Assembly: GCA_018384365.1 (NCBI GenBank)
Contig: JAHAYX010000017.1
Location: 1 to 64,000, forward strand
DNA from: Clostridiaceae bacterium
Lineage (GTDB): Bacteria; Bacillota; Clostridia; Oscillospirales; QAMX01
Length of the DNA stretch: 64,000 nucleotides
Direction of reading: 5' to 3'
Below are positions 43,112 to 53,347 of the stretch, piece after piece (the stretch's first letter is position 1; the number at the start of each line of letters is the position of its first letter). Both the position numbers and the translations under genes were made by a program. Below the pieces are notes generated by a model. The model ran no database searches. It was given only the letters and a program-made list of their open reading frames with translations, and was not told the DNA's origin.

Positions 43112-44839
43112 TCAGTTTTCTCCCTGCAAGGCATCATAGCCTTCCTCGCCGGTTCTGACACGCACGACGTTTTCTACATTATACACGAAAATCTTGCCGT
43201 CGCCAATATTTCCTGTATAAAGAGCTTTCTTTGCCGCCTCAATGACCGTACGAACCGGTACCTTGCTGACAACGATCTCCACTTCCACCTTCGGCAGCAG
43301 ATTCGTTTCCACTGTAACGCCGCGGTACTTCTCCACGTGGCCCTTCTGTGCGCCGAAGCCCAGAACCTGCGTAACCGTCATGCCGGTGACACCGATCCTG
43401 TTCATGGCAGCCTTCAAAGCCTCAAACTTGCCCTGCTTGCAGATGATGTCGATCTTAGTCATCTTCACGCCGCCCGGAACGCTCGGCGTATCATTACCCT
43501 TCACTTCAACAGGCACAGCATATTCCTCCGGAACGGAACCCGTGATTTCGGCTGCTACTTCCACGCCGTCATACAGATGCTCGACAGACGGAGTGAAGTC
43601 CGCATAGGCGCTCGAGAGGCCATGCTCGGTAACGTCGAGGCCCAGGATTTCTTCTTCCGGCGTGACGCGCAGGCCGTTAAACTTCTTGACAAGCGCAAAG
43701 GTGATGATCATGCAGATCGTGGCATATGCCGCAACTGCCAAAACGCCCAGTGTCTGTACGCCAAGCTGCGTGAAGGAGCCTGTGTAGAACAGACCGGAGA
43801 GTCCGGCAGGAGCATCCGGGTTCGCCAGCAGGCCAACCGCGATGGTGCCCCAGATACCGTTGACACAGTGCACGCCGACAGCGCCGACCGGGTCGTCGAT
43901 ATGCAGCTTGAGATCCAGGAATTCAACTGCGACCACAACCAGGATGCCGGAAACAATGCCGATCACTGCAGCGCCGAGTGCGTCAACCGCCGCACAGCCG
44001 GCCGTAACGCCGACCAGGCCCGCCAGAGAGGCGTTCAGGCACATAGAAACATCCGGTTTGCCGTTTTTCACCCAGGTGAAGATCATACAAACAACGGTTG
44101 CAACCGCGGGCGCGATGGTGGTGGTCATAAAGATGGATGCAAGCGACGACGTATCCCATGCGGCGGCGCCGTTGAAGCCGTACCAGCCGAACCACAGGAT
44201 GAAGCATCCCAGTGCGCCGAGGGTAACGGAGTGACCGGGGATTGCGTGAACCTTCACGCTGCCGTCCGGGTTTTTCGTATACTTGCCGATACGCGGGCCA
44301 AGGAAGATTGCGCCGATCAGGGCCGCAATACCGCCGACCATGTGGATCGCGCAGGAGCCTGCGAAGTCATGGAAGCCCATCTGGGCAAGCCAACCGTTCG
44401 GGTTCCAGATCCAGCCGGCCTCGATCGGGTAAATCACCAGAGAAATCACGCCGGAATAAATGCAGTATGCGCTGAATTTCGTGCGTTCTGCCATGGCGCC
44501 GGAAACAATGGTCGCGGCCGTTGCGCAGAACACCAGGTTGAATACAAATGTGGATGCGCCGGTGAATCCCTCGCCGGTCGAGGTAATCATGGCTTTAAAC
44601 TGCGTAAAAATATCGAGATTCGGAATGCCGATCAGTCCAAATGCGTAATCTTCCGCCATCATCAGGCTGAAGCCCAACAGGCTGAACACGACGGTGCCGA
44701 TACAGAAGTCCATCAGGTTCTTCATAATGATGTTGCCCGCGTTCTTTGCACGAGTGAAGCCGGTCTCCACCATTGCAAAGCCGGCCTGCATGAAGAATAC
44801 CAATGCCGCGCCGATCAGATACCAAAATTCAATAGTCAT
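43112..44839 (-). CDS. amtB: ammonium transporter fused to a C-terminal PII signal domain
   Basis: A 575-residue fusion. Residues 1 to about 405 form the Amt channel: FFMQAGFAMVETGF, AGSCAIHMVGGIAAL (pore His), FGWYGFNGAA, and VGVHCVNGIWG (second pore His). A linker of about 50 residues follows. Residues 460-575 are a complete GlnB/GlnK-type PII domain (MTKIDIICKQGKFEALKAAM, VLGFGAQKGHVEKYRG). The T-loop lacks the tyrosine that is uridylylated in E. coli (VTVET in place of AEYMV), so regulation is probably by ATP/ADP/2-oxoglutarate only. Normally PII is a separate soluble protein that plugs Amt; here it is tethered. Start ATG 44839 follows TTGGAGG. It lies downstream of gltD. Confidence 0.92.
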   Translation of the reverse strand: MTIEFWYLIGAALVFFMQAGFAMVETGFTRAKNAGNIIMKNLMDFCIGTVVFSLLGFSLMMAEDYAFGLIGIPNLDIFTQFKAMITSTGEGFTGASTFVFNLVFCATAATIVSGAMAERTKFSAYCIYSGVISLVIYPIEAGWIWNPNGWLAQMGFHDFAGSCAIHMVGGIAALIGAIFLGPRIGKYTKNPDGSVKVHAIPGHSVTLGALGCFILWFGWYGFNGAAAWDTSSLASIFMTTTIAPAVATVVCMIFTWVKNGKPDVSMCLNASLAGLVGVTAGCAAVDALGAAVIGIVSGILVVVAVEFLDLKLHIDDPVGAVGVHCVNGIWGTIAVGLLANPDAPAGLSGLFYTGSFTQLGVQTLGVLAVAAYATICMIITFALVKKFNGLRVTPEEEILGLDVTEHGLSSAYADFTPSVEHLYDGVEVAAEITGSVPEEYAVPVEVKGNDTPSVPGGVKMTKIDIICKQGKFEALKAAMNRIGVTGMTVTQVLGFGAQKGHVEKYRGVTVETNLLPKVEVEIVVSKVPVRTVIEAAKKALYTGNIGDGKIFVYNVENVVRVRTGEEGYDALQGEN

Positions 44840-44886
44840 AACGTTTGCCTCCAATGTGTATAAAATTATCAGGAGAAATATGTATA

Positions 44887-44931
44887 TAAAAAAGGCAAAG
44901 GCGCCGTTTCCGGTCAGGCGCCTTTGCCTTT
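44887..44931 (-). terminator. terminator after gltD
   Basis: A 15-bp stem AAAGGCAAAGGCGCC / GGCGCCTTTGCCTTT with T-run on the minus strand. It separates gltBD from the Amt-PII gene, although read-through is possible. Confidence 0.85.
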
Positions 44932-44943
44932 GCTCACAGTTTT

Positions 44944-46431
44944 TTAATTCAGGTTTGTGTAACCCATCAGATATTCGTCCACCTCGCGTGCGGCCGCCCG
45001 GCCTTCCGCGATAGCCCACACGACCAGCGATTGCCCTCTGCGCATATCGCCCGCCGCAAAGACTTTATCCACACAGGTGCTGTATTGTCCGGCACAGGTT
45101 TTCACGTTGCTTCTGCCGTCGCGCTCCACATTGAACGCATCGGCCACGTAATCCTGCGGGCCCAGGAAGCCTGCGGCAATGAGCAGCAGCTCCACCGGGA
45201 GCACTTCCTCGCTGCCGGGAATCTCCACCATGTTCGTCCGGCCCGTTTCCGGATCGCGCACCGCGTCGAGCCGCACGGTTTTCACCGCCTTCAGCGCACC
45301 CCGATCATCTGCGATCAGTTCCTTCACCGTCGTTTGATAGACCCGCGGGTCGTGCCCGAACACCGCAATGGCTTCCTCCTGACCGTAATCGGTTTTCAGC
45401 ACCCGCGGCCATTCCGGCCAGGGGTTCGACGCCGTACGGGTCTCCGGGGGCTTCGGCATCATCTCCAGCTGCACGACAGAGGCACAGCCATGGCGGATTG
45501 CCGTTCCCACGCAGTCGTTTCCGGTGTCGCCGCCGCCAACAACTATAACATTCTTCCCTGCCGCCGAGATATAAGTGCCGTCCGCCAGCCCGGTTTCCAA
45601 AAGGCTCTTCGTCGTGGACTTTAAAAAGTCCACCGCGAAGTAAACGCCCGTGCTCTCGCGTCCGGGAACCTTCAGGTCGCGCGGATTCTTTGCGCCGCAG
45701 CACAGCACCACCGCGTCATAGTCCCGTAAGAGTTCCGCCGCCGAAACATCGCGTCCCACATCCGTGTTCGTCTCAAACCGGACGCCTTCGTCCGCCATGA
45801 GCTGCACGCGGCGCTCGACAACTTCCTTTTCGAGCTTCATATTGGGAATGCCATACATCAAAAGTCCGCCCGCGCGGTCGTCGCGTTCATACACGGTCAC
45901 CTCATGGCCACGGTGGTTCAGTTGATCCGCCGCCGCAAGCCCTGCGGGGCCGGAGCCGATCACCGCAACCCGTTTGCCGGTACGCACCGCCGGAGGTTCC
46001 GGCGTCATGCGTCCCGCGGCATAGGCCTCGTCGGCAATGGCAAGCTCGTTTTCGCGCACCGTGACGGGATCGCCATGCAGGCCGCAGGTACACGCCGCCT
46101 CACACAGCGCCGGGCAGACGCGCCCGGTGAATTCCGGGAAATTATTCGTCTTGCGAAGCCGATCAAAGGCGTGTCCCGGGTTTCCCAGATAGGTCATATC
46201 GTTCCACTCGGGAATCAGATTATGCAGCGGACAGCCTGTGAAGGCGCCGCCGATGGAAACGCCCGATTGGCAGAACGGCACGCCGCAGTCCATGCAGCGC
46301 GCGCCCTGTGCGCGGCGTTTTTCCGCCGTCAGGCGGGGATGAAACTCACGAAAATTCCGAATCCGCTCCAACGGGGCAGTGGAAGGGTTGGTTTGACGGT
46401 CATATTCCATGAAACCGGTTGCTTTTCCCAT
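44944..46431 (-). CDS. gltD: glutamate synthase small subunit GltD
   Basis: A 495-residue NADPH-oxidising flavoprotein that feeds electrons to GltB. N-terminal iron-sulfur cysteines (ARCMDCGVPFC, GCPLHN, CPALCEAACTCG) are followed by the FAD-binding VIGSGPAGLAAA (about 155) and the NADPH-binding VVGGGDTGNDC (about 295). The C-terminal segment VFAAGDMRRGQSLVVWAIAEGR is the second FAD contact. It starts 12 nt after gltB, and a terminator follows. Confidence 0.97.
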   Translation of the reverse strand: MGKATGFMEYDRQTNPSTAPLERIRNFREFHPRLTAEKRRAQGARCMDCGVPFCQSGVSIGGAFTGCPLHNLIPEWNDMTYLGNPGHAFDRLRKTNNFPEFTGRVCPALCEAACTCGLHGDPVTVRENELAIADEAYAAGRMTPEPPAVRTGKRVAVIGSGPAGLAAADQLNHRGHEVTVYERDDRAGGLLMYGIPNMKLEKEVVERRVQLMADEGVRFETNTDVGRDVSAAELLRDYDAVVLCCGAKNPRDLKVPGRESTGVYFAVDFLKSTTKSLLETGLADGTYISAAGKNVIVVGGGDTGNDCVGTAIRHGCASVVQLEMMPKPPETRTASNPWPEWPRVLKTDYGQEEAIAVFGHDPRVYQTTVKELIADDRGALKAVKTVRLDAVRDPETGRTNMVEIPGSEEVLPVELLLIAAGFLGPQDYVADAFNVERDGRSNVKTCAGQYSTCVDKVFAAGDMRRGQSLVVWAIAEGRAAAREVDEYLMGYTNLN

Positions 46432-46443
46432 GTTCTCCCCTCC

Positions 46444-49400
46444 TTAATTCGCTGCGTTTGCATAAAACGCATCCATTTCCGCCTGTTCGCGGGTCTCGCC
46501 GAGCTCTTCATAATGGGCAATGCCCTGTAACATACGCTGATAGTTCACCGGCATGATCTTTTTGAAGGACGGCAGATGTCCGTCAAAATCCGCCAGGATC
46601 CGCGCGGCTACCGCCGAACCGGTCGCCTGATAATGCTCCTCGATCAGCTCGCGCAGTTCGTCGATATCGCGGCTCTTTGTGACCAGTTCGATGGAAACCA
46701 GTTCCTTGTTCACACGGCGGTACAGGTCATGCCGTTCGTCCAGGACATAGGCCACGCCGCCGGACATACCGGCCGCAAAGTTTTTGCCCGTCGGACCCAG
46801 CACCACAACGCAGCCGCCGGTCATATACTCACAGCCGTGGTCGCCCACGCCCTCGCATACGGCGCTGGCGCCGGAATTTCTCACGCAGAAGCGTTCGCCC
46901 GCGACGCCGCGGATGAAAGCCTTGCCGCTCGTTGCACCGTAAAGCGCCACGTTGCCGATGATGATGTTCTCTTCCGCCGCAAACCGGCTGGCCTTCGGCG
47001 GATAAATAATCAGCTTGCCGCCGGACAGGCCCTTGCCGAAATAATCGTTGCTGTCGCCTTCCACCTCCAGCGTGAGCCCCTTCGGAATGAACGCGCCGAA
47101 GGATTGCCCGCCGCCGCCGGTGCATTTGATGGTGTAGGTGTCGTCCGGCAGAGAATTGCCGTGGAGTCTTGTGATCTCCGCACCGAAGATTGCGCCCAGC
47201 GTACGGTCGGTACTGGAAATATTCAGTTCCAGATGACCGGGCTTGCCGCGCTTGAGTTGTTTCTCCAGGTTTTTCAAAAGCACGCGTTCATCCACGGTCT
47301 GATCCAGGTGGAAGTCATACACGGCCTCCGGACGGAAGCGTTCCGCCGTCGTTCCGCATCCAGCCAGCACACGGGAGAGATCCACGCTTGCCGCGCGGTG
47401 TGTCACCATATGCTCCCGCACACGCAGCAGATCCGTGCGCCCGACCAGTTCGTCCACGGTGCGCACACCGAGGGACGCCATAATCTCACGGAGTTCCTCC
47501 GCGATGAACCGCATAAAGTTTTCCACATATTCCGGTTTTCCGCGGAAACGCTTCCGCAGCTCCGGATTTTGGGTGGCAATGCCCACCGGGCAGGTATCTT
47601 TATTGCACACGCGCATCATCACGCAGCCCATGGTGACAAGCGGTGCCGTTGCAAAGCCAAATTCCTCTGCGCCCAGCATACACGCAATGGCCACATCGCG
47701 GCCGGACATCAGTTTGCCGTCCGTTTCGATGCGCACACGGGAACGCAGACCGTTTTGCACGAGTGTTTGGTGCGTTTCGGAAAGCCCCAGCTCCCACGGA
47801 AGGCCCGCGTCGTGAATGGACGTACGCGGTGCGGCGCCGGTACCGCCGTCATAGCCGGAAATCAGGATCACCTGCGCGCCGGCCTTTGCCACGCCCGCCG
47901 CGATCGTACCGACGCCGGCTTCAGACACCAGCTTCACGGAGATCCGCGCACGGTTGTTGGCGTTTTTCAGGTCATAAATAAGCTGTGCAAGGTCCTCGAT
48001 CGAATAAATGTCGTGGTGCGGCGGCGGGGAGATCAACGCGACGCCCGGCGTCGAATGGCGGGTCTTTGCGATCCATGGATACACCTTTTTCCCCGGCAGA
48101 TGGCCGCCTTCGCCGGGCTTTGCGCCCTGTGCCATCTTGATTTGGATCTCATCGGCGCTGACCAGGTATTCGCTCGTCACGCCGAAGCGGCCGGACGCGA
48201 CCTGTTTGATCGCCGAGCCGCGCTCTGTGCCAAGGCGTTCCGGCATTTCGCCGCCCTCGCCGGAGTTCGAGCGTCCGCCCAAGCGGTTCATGGCAATCGC
48301 CATGCACTCATGTGCCTCCTGCGAAATGGAGCCATAGGACATCGCGCCGGTTTTGAAGCGTTTTACGATTTCGCAGACCGGTTCGACCTCCTCAATCGGG
48401 ATTGCGCTGTCCGGATTTCTCACAAAATCGAGCAGTCCGCGCAGCGTGTGCGGCTTCGTCTCGTCGTCCACCATCGCGGTGTATTGCTTGAATATGCCAT
48501 AATCGCCCGATTGCGCCGCACGCTGCAGCGTGACGATCGTGAGCGGATTATACATATGATCTTCTTTGTCCGGGCCGCTGCGAAGCTGATGCGCGCCCGT
48601 TGTATCCAATGTGGAGTCAATCCCCAGGCCCAGCGGGTCAAATGCGTGGGTGTGGCGCCAGTCAACGCCCTCGGCGATTTCCTCCAGTCCAATGCCGCCG
48701 ACGCGGCTGATGGTATTCGTGAAATACCGGTCGATCACATCGCTCCGGATACCGACCGCCTCGAAAATCTGCGCGCTTTGATAGGATTGAATCGTTGAAA
48801 TGCCCATCTTGGAGGCGATCTTCACAATGCCGTGCAGCACGGCGCTGTTATAATCGTCGATGGCTACGTGCAAGTCCTTATCCAGCAGCCCTTTTTCCAC
48901 AAGCTCGGCAATGCACTCCTGCGCCAGATACGGGTTCACAGCGCGTGCGCCATAGCCCAGCAGTGTTGCGAAGTGATGCACCGTGCGCGGCTCCGCGCTT
49001 TCGAGAATCACGGAAACCGCAGTACGTTTTTTCGTGCGCACCAGGTATTGCTCCAACGCCGAAACTGCCAGCAGCGACGGAATTGCCACATGGTTTTCGT
49101 CCACACCGCGATCCGACAGGATCAGGATGTTCGCGCCGTTGCGATATGCGCGGTCGCAGCGAACAAAGAGATGATCCAGCGCGCGGTCCAGCGGCGTATT
49201 TTTATAGTAAAGCAGGGATACCGTTTCCACTTTGAAGCCGGGCTTTTTCATGTCCCGGATCTTCATCAGGTCAACGCTTGTGAGGATGGGATTATGGATT
49301 TGCAGGACATTGCAGTTATCCGGCCGATCCTCTAAAAGATCGCCGTCATCGCCGATATACACGGTTGTATCCGTAACGACCTCCTCGCGGATTGCATCGA

Positions 49401-50982
49401 TCGGCGGGTTCGTGACCTGCGCAAACATTTGCTTGAAGTAGTTGAAAAGCGGTTGATGCTTTTCGGAAAGCACCGCCAGCGGAATATCCGCGCCCATGGA
49501 GGCAGTGGGTTCGCTGCCCGTCTGCGCCATCGGCAGGATCACGGATTTCACATCCTCGTAGGTATAGCCAAACGCCTTGTAGAGCTGATCGCGGCGCTTT
49601 TGGTCGTGCGTCTCCACGCGGCGGTTCGGAATCGGAAGGTCTTTTAAGTACACAAGCTCCTGATCCAGCCATTCGCCGTAGGGATGCTCCGTCGCATAAT
49701 GCTCCTTCAGTTCGTCATCGTCCACCATGGTCTGCCGCCCGGTGTCCACCAGCAGCATTTTACCCGGACGCAGGCGGGATTTTTTCACGATGTGCGCCGG
49801 ATCGATATCCAGCACACCCACTTCGGAGGAAAGGATCAGCGTGTCGTTATCCGTAATGTAATAGCGCGCCGGACGCAGGCCGTTGCGGTCCAGCACCGCG
49901 CCGACCACGTCGCCGTCGGAGAAGAGTACCGCTGCCGGACCGTCCCACGGCTCCATCATGGTCGCGTAGTAGTGATACATATCCCGCTTTGCACGCGACA
50001 TATCCGCGTCGCTTGCCCAGGGTTCCGGGATGGTGACCATCACGGCCTTCGGCAGTTCCATACCGCCGAACATCAAAAACTCCAGCGTGTTGTCCAGCAT
50101 GGCGGAGTCGGAACCGGACGTTTCCACAACCGGCAGGATCTTGTCCATATCGTCCGCCAGCAGCGGGCTGTACATGGTTTCCTCGCGCGCCAGCATACGG
50201 TCGATGTTGCCGCGGATGGTGTTGATCTCGCCGTTGTGCAGAATCAGGCGGTTCGGATGTGCGCGCTCCCAGCTGGGGTTTGTATTGGTTGAGAAACGGG
50301 AATGGACCAGTGCGATTGCCGTTTCATAAGTGCGGTTTTGCAGATCGAGGTAAAAGCGGCGCAGCTGATGCACAAGGAACATACCCTTATAGACGATGGT
50401 GCGGCTCGAAAGCGAGGGCACATAGGTATTGTCATTTGATTGCTCGAACACGCGGCGCACCACAAACAGCTTACGGTCAAATTCAAGCCCGCGCGCCACG
50501 CCCTCCGGGCGTTTGATAAAACATTGCATGATATAGGGCATACAATCCCGCGCCTTTTGGCCCAGGATATCCGGTTCCACGGGGACCTTGCGCCAGCCCA
50601 AGAACTCCATGCCCTCTTTTTCCGTGATGATTTCGAGCATTTTCATGGCCTGGTTGCGCTTTAAGACGTCCTGCGGGAAGAAGAACATTCCCACGCCATA
50701 GTCGCGCTCCTCACCGAGCGTAATCCCGGCTTCGCGTGCTGCCTGAGAGAAGAAACGGTGCGATATTTGAAGCAGGATGCCCACGCCGTCGCCGGTTTCG
50801 CCTGTGGCGTCGCGTCCCGCGCGGTGTTCCAGCTTTTCCACGATTTTCAGCGCGTCATCCACGGTCTGATATGATTTTTTGCCTTTGATATTCACGACCG
50901 CGCCGATGCCGCAGGCATCGTGCTCAAAGCGCTCGTCATAAAGGCCTCTGTTTCTGTTGTTCTCGCCGCTGACTTGTTTCAC
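46444..50982 (-). CDS. gltB: glutamate synthase large subunit GltB
   Basis: A 1512-residue enzyme converting glutamine plus 2-oxoglutarate into two glutamates. The class II amidotransferase nucleophile is Cys24 in EHDACGIGAVV, exposed after removal of a short propeptide. The central and FMN-binding synthase domains follow (SGYDGGTGAAPRTS), then the 3Fe-4S cysteines in CNKDTCPVGIATQNP. A C-terminal GXGXG beta-helix (GGKLIIYPP, GNVALYGATSG) ends the protein. The start is GTG 50982 after AGGAGG. It is in the glnA-ANTAR-gltB-gltD run. Confidence 0.97.
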   Translation of the reverse strand: MKQVSGENNRNRGLYDERFEHDACGIGAVVNIKGKKSYQTVDDALKIVEKLEHRAGRDATGETGDGVGILLQISHRFFSQAAREAGITLGEERDYGVGMFFFPQDVLKRNQAMKMLEIITEKEGMEFLGWRKVPVEPDILGQKARDCMPYIMQCFIKRPEGVARGLEFDRKLFVVRRVFEQSNDNTYVPSLSSRTIVYKGMFLVHQLRRFYLDLQNRTYETAIALVHSRFSTNTNPSWERAHPNRLILHNGEINTIRGNIDRMLAREETMYSPLLADDMDKILPVVETSGSDSAMLDNTLEFLMFGGMELPKAVMVTIPEPWASDADMSRAKRDMYHYYATMMEPWDGPAAVLFSDGDVVGAVLDRNGLRPARYYITDNDTLILSSEVGVLDIDPAHIVKKSRLRPGKMLLVDTGRQTMVDDDELKEHYATEHPYGEWLDQELVYLKDLPIPNRRVETHDQKRRDQLYKAFGYTYEDVKSVILPMAQTGSEPTASMGADIPLAVLSEKHQPLFNYFKQMFAQVTNPPIDAIREEVVTDTTVYIGDDGDLLEDRPDNCNVLQIHNPILTSVDLMKIRDMKKPGFKVETVSLLYYKNTPLDRALDHLFVRCDRAYRNGANILILSDRGVDENHVAIPSLLAVSALEQYLVRTKKRTAVSVILESAEPRTVHHFATLLGYGARAVNPYLAQECIAELVEKGLLDKDLHVAIDDYNSAVLHGIVKIASKMGISTIQSYQSAQIFEAVGIRSDVIDRYFTNTISRVGGIGLEEIAEGVDWRHTHAFDPLGLGIDSTLDTTGAHQLRSGPDKEDHMYNPLTIVTLQRAAQSGDYGIFKQYTAMVDDETKPHTLRGLLDFVRNPDSAIPIEEVEPVCEIVKRFKTGAMSYGSISQEAHECMAIAMNRLGGRSNSGEGGEMPERLGTERGSAIKQVASGRFGVTSEYLVSADEIQIKMAQGAKPGEGGHLPGKKVYPWIAKTRHSTPGVALISPPPHHDIYSIEDLAQLIYDLKNANNRARISVKLVSEAGVGTIAAGVAKAGAQVILISGYDGGTGAAPRTSIHDAGLPWELGLSETHQTLVQNGLRSRVRIETDGKLMSGRDVAIACMLGAEEFGFATAPLVTMGCVMMRVCNKDTCPVGIATQNPELRKRFRGKPEYVENFMRFIAEELREIMASLGVRTVDELVGRTDLLRVREHMVTHRAASVDLSRVLAGCGTTAERFRPEAVYDFHLDQTVDERVLLKNLEKQLKRGKPGHLELNISSTDRTLGAIFGAEITRLHGNSLPDDTYTIKCTGGGGQSFGAFIPKGLTLEVEGDSNDYFGKGLSGGKLIIYPPKASRFAAEENIIIGNVALYGATSGKAFIRGVAGERFCVRNSGASAVCEGVGDHGCEYMTGGCVVVLGPTGKNFAAGMSGGVAYVLDERHDLYRRVNKELVSIELVTKSRDIDELRELIEEHYQATGSAVAARILADFDGHLPSFKKIMPVNYQRMLQGIAHYEELGETREQAEMDAFYANAAN

Positions 50983-51031
50983 GGCGGCACCTCCTAACCG
51001 TAGACAAACTAAATGCGTTCCATTCCGCGCT

Positions 51032-51568
51032 TTATCCCAGCGCGTCAATTACCATTCTGGCTGCATCGACCATTTTCATGCCGGTATCCATGCTCTGGCG
51101 CTGGATCATACGATGCGCCTGTTCCTCCGTGATACGACTGTTTTCCACCAAAAGCTGCTTCGCCCGCCGGATAATGGCTTCCTCCTCCGGCGTCCGGCGC
51201 GGGATGGCCTTGCGCAGGCGGCGTTCCTCGATTTGCAACAGCATTTCAACGGAACCGCACAACATTCCGCCGTTCACCGGCGTCGGCAGCAGGAAAATTT
51301 CCTCGTTTTCACACATGGCAAGCTGCGCCGGCGATGCAATCAGCAGCATTTGTGCTTCATCCTCCAGATTGGCGGCCAGTTCAAAGGCCGTCATGTCCGA
51401 AAGCTTGAATCCGCAGACAACCACGCCGCCGCCCATCGTCTTAATAGAGCGGATCACCTCGCCGCCGCTTCGGCAGACGTATCTGACAGGTATATTTCCG
51501 GTGCTGAGCAGGTTTGCCGTTTGCGTCCGGTTTTTTTCGCTTTCAAATGCGATCACTACCCTGTTCAT
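51032..51568 (-). CDS. ANTAR-domain RNA-binding antiterminator
   Basis: A 178-residue response-regulator-like protein. Residues 1 to about 110 form a receiver-like domain without the usual phospho-acceptor acidic pocket (VVVCGFKLSD at the expected Asp). Residues about 112-175 form a three-helix ANTAR domain (EERRLRKAIPRRTPEEEAIIRRAKQLLVE, ITEEQAHRMIQRQSMDTGMKMVDAARMV), which binds paired hairpins in mRNA leaders and prevents termination. It lies between glnA and gltB, 28 nt after the glnA stop. ANTAR regulators of nitrogen genes are known, and the glnA leader carries a terminator, so glnA is its likely target. Confidence 0.88.
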   Translation of the reverse strand: MNRVVIAFESEKNRTQTANLLSTGNIPVRYVCRSGGEVIRSIKTMGGGVVVCGFKLSDMTAFELAANLEDEAQMLLIASPAQLAMCENEEIFLLPTPVNGGMLCGSVEMLLQIEERRLRKAIPRRTPEEEAIIRRAKQLLVENSRITEEQAHRMIQRQSMDTGMKMVDAARMVIDALG

Positions 51569-51596
51569 GCGGAACCAACCCTTTAATCAGTTTCAA

Positions 51597-52928
51597 TCAA
51601 TAGGCTATGATATATTTGCGGCATTCCCAGTCGGAAACCTGGGTGCGGTATTCGTCCCACTCTTTTTCCTTACCGGCAACATATTGTGTAAACACATGCT
51701 CGCCAAGCGTTTCGCGCATCAGCGGATCGGCCTTCAGGGCCTCCAGCGCTTCCGCCAGTGAACCCGGCAGACTTGCAATGCCGGCCGCGGCACGCGCCGC
51801 GTCATCCATGGCGAAAATGTTCTCCGTGATTTCATCCGGCGGCGTCAGGCCGCGCTCGATGCCGTCCAGGCCGGCCGCCAGACAGACGGCCAGAGCAAGA
51901 TAGGGGTTGCAGGAGGGATCCGGGCAGCGGAGCTCCACACGGGTGCTTTGTCCGCGTGCTGCCGGAATCCGGATGAGCGCGCTGCGGTTTGACGCAGACC
52001 ACGCAAGGTAACACGGTGCCTCATAACCCGGCACCAGACGTTTATACGAGTTGACAAGCGGGTTGGTGATCGCCGTCATGCCTCTGACATGGGCCAGCAG
52101 TCCGGCGATGAAGCTGTATGCCTCTTTGGAAAGGCCGCGCGCATCGGATGGATCGTAAAACACGTTCTTGCCGTTTTGGAACAACGACATATTCGTGTGC
52201 ATACCGGAGCCATTCACGCCGAAAATCGGCTTCGGCATGAAGGTGGCATGCAGGCCGTTCTTCTGCGCCAGCGTTTTGACCGCCAATTTAAAGGTCATGA
52301 TGTTATCGGCAGCCGGCAGTGCCTCGTCATATTTGAAGTCAATTTCATGCTGTCCGGCAGCAACCTCGTGGTGGGATGCCTCAATTTCAAAGCCCATGGC
52401 CTCCAGCGCCAGACAGATCTCACGGCGGGTTCCCTCACCGTGGTCAAGCGGCCCCAGGTCGAAATATCCGGCCTCATCGTTCGTTTGCGTGGTGGGTTTT
52501 CCCTCGCTGTCCGTCTGGAACAGGAAGAATTCACACTCCGGGCCGACATTGAAGGAATAGCCCATGTCCGCCGCCTTTTTCAGCACGCGCTGCAGCACGC
52601 CGCGCGGATCGCCGACGAAGGGGGTGCCGTCCGGGTTGTACACGTCGCAGATAAAGCGGGCAACCTTGCCGTATTGCGGACGCCAGGGAAGCACCTGGAA
52701 GCTGGAAAGATCCGGATAAAGATACTGATCGGACTCCTGAATGCGGACAAAGCCTTCTATGGAACTGCCGTCTATCATAATTTGGTTGTTGACAGCCTTT
52801 TCAATCTGCGATTTCGTGATCGCCACGTTTTTCAGCTGTCCGAATATGTCGGTAAACTGCATTCTGATGAATTCGATATCCTGTTCCTTCACCAGACGTA
52901 TGATATCTTCCTTTGAATATTTCGCCAT
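51597..52928 (-). CDS. glnA: glutamine synthetase, type I-alpha
   Basis: A 443-residue ATP-dependent ligase making glutamine from glutamate and ammonia; forms dodecamers. [17 protein letters not shown] holds the substrate loop and the Firmicutes feedback-inhibition Arg. GPECEFFLF and [12 protein letters not shown] carry metal ligands, [10 protein letters not shown] is the glutamate/ATP region, and [17 protein letters not shown] the C-terminal active-site loop. No adenylylation-type tyrosine insertion is seen, consistent with GSI-alpha. First gene of the nitrogen block, with a leader containing an intrinsic terminator. Confidence 0.97.
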   Translation of the reverse strand: MAKYSKEDIIRLVKEQDIEFIRMQFTDIFGQLKNVAITKSQIEKAVNNQIMIDGSSIEGFVRIQESDQYLYPDLSSFQVLPWRPQYGKVARFICDVYNPDGTPFVGDPRGVLQRVLKKAADMGYSFNVGPECEFFLFQTDSEGKPTTQTNDEAGYFDLGPLDHGEGTRREICLALEAMGFEIEASHHEVAAGQHEIDFKYDEALPAADNIMTFKLAVKTLAQKNGLHATFMPKPIFGVNGSGMHTNMSLFQNGKNVFYDPSDARGLSKEAYSFIAGLLAHVRGMTAITNPLVNSYKRLVPGYEAPCYLAWSASNRSALIRIPAARGQSTRVELRCPDPSCNPYLALAVCLAAGLDGIERGLTPPDEITENIFAMDDAARAAAGIASLPGSLAEALEALKADPLMRETLGEHVFTQYVAGKEKEWDEYRTQVSDWECRKYIIAY

Positions 52929-52967
52929 ATGTCCCGCTCCCTTCGGTCGTCCAAGTCGTTACAAACG

Positions 52968-53016
52968 AAAAAAGAGCAAAGCGAACCCGGGTTTTCCGGA
53001 GAACACATTTGCTCTT
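52968..53016 (-). terminator. leader terminator (attenuator) upstream of glnA
   Basis: On the minus strand, AAGAGCAAA (53008-53016) pairs with TTTGCTCTT (52972-52980) followed by TTTTTT. An inner CCGG-AAAAC-CCGG hairpin lies in the loop. It falls within the transcript, between promoter and start codon. The alternative hairpin GAGCA-AATGTG-TTCTC (52999-53014) overlaps the 5' arm and has a six-base loop with A1 and G4, as ANTAR targets do. Confidence 0.75.
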
Positions 53017-53028
53017 CTTCATGCGAGT

Positions 53029-53058
53029 ATTATAAACATGCTCCCGCGCATTTGTCAA
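53029..53058 (-). promoter_or_regulatory. promoter of the glnA operon
   Basis: Minus strand TTGACA (53053-53058), 18 bp, TATAAT (53029-53034). Transcription should start near 53022, about 95 nt before glnA. Confidence 0.85.
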
Positions 53059-53347
53059 CAAAAAAATGCAGGAAGTGCGCAGTTTTGTTGCAGTTACCAA
53101 ATCCACTTTCAAGACCTGCCGGAGTTTTATGCAGATTCTTGAAAGCCGCCCGTCCGGTTTTCCTGCCGGCGCGTATATTCCTGTTTTTTCCGGTTTTTCT
53201 GTCGGGTTTGCAGGAATCCTGTCCCCCACTTCTCCATTTTTCTGCGGATTTCTGCTGTTTGAAACAGCCGCCGCACAGGAAACCAAAGGCAGGGTTTCCT
53301 TTCGCCGGCAGTCTTTCTCATTCTTCAGATTTCTTTCCGAAAACGGC

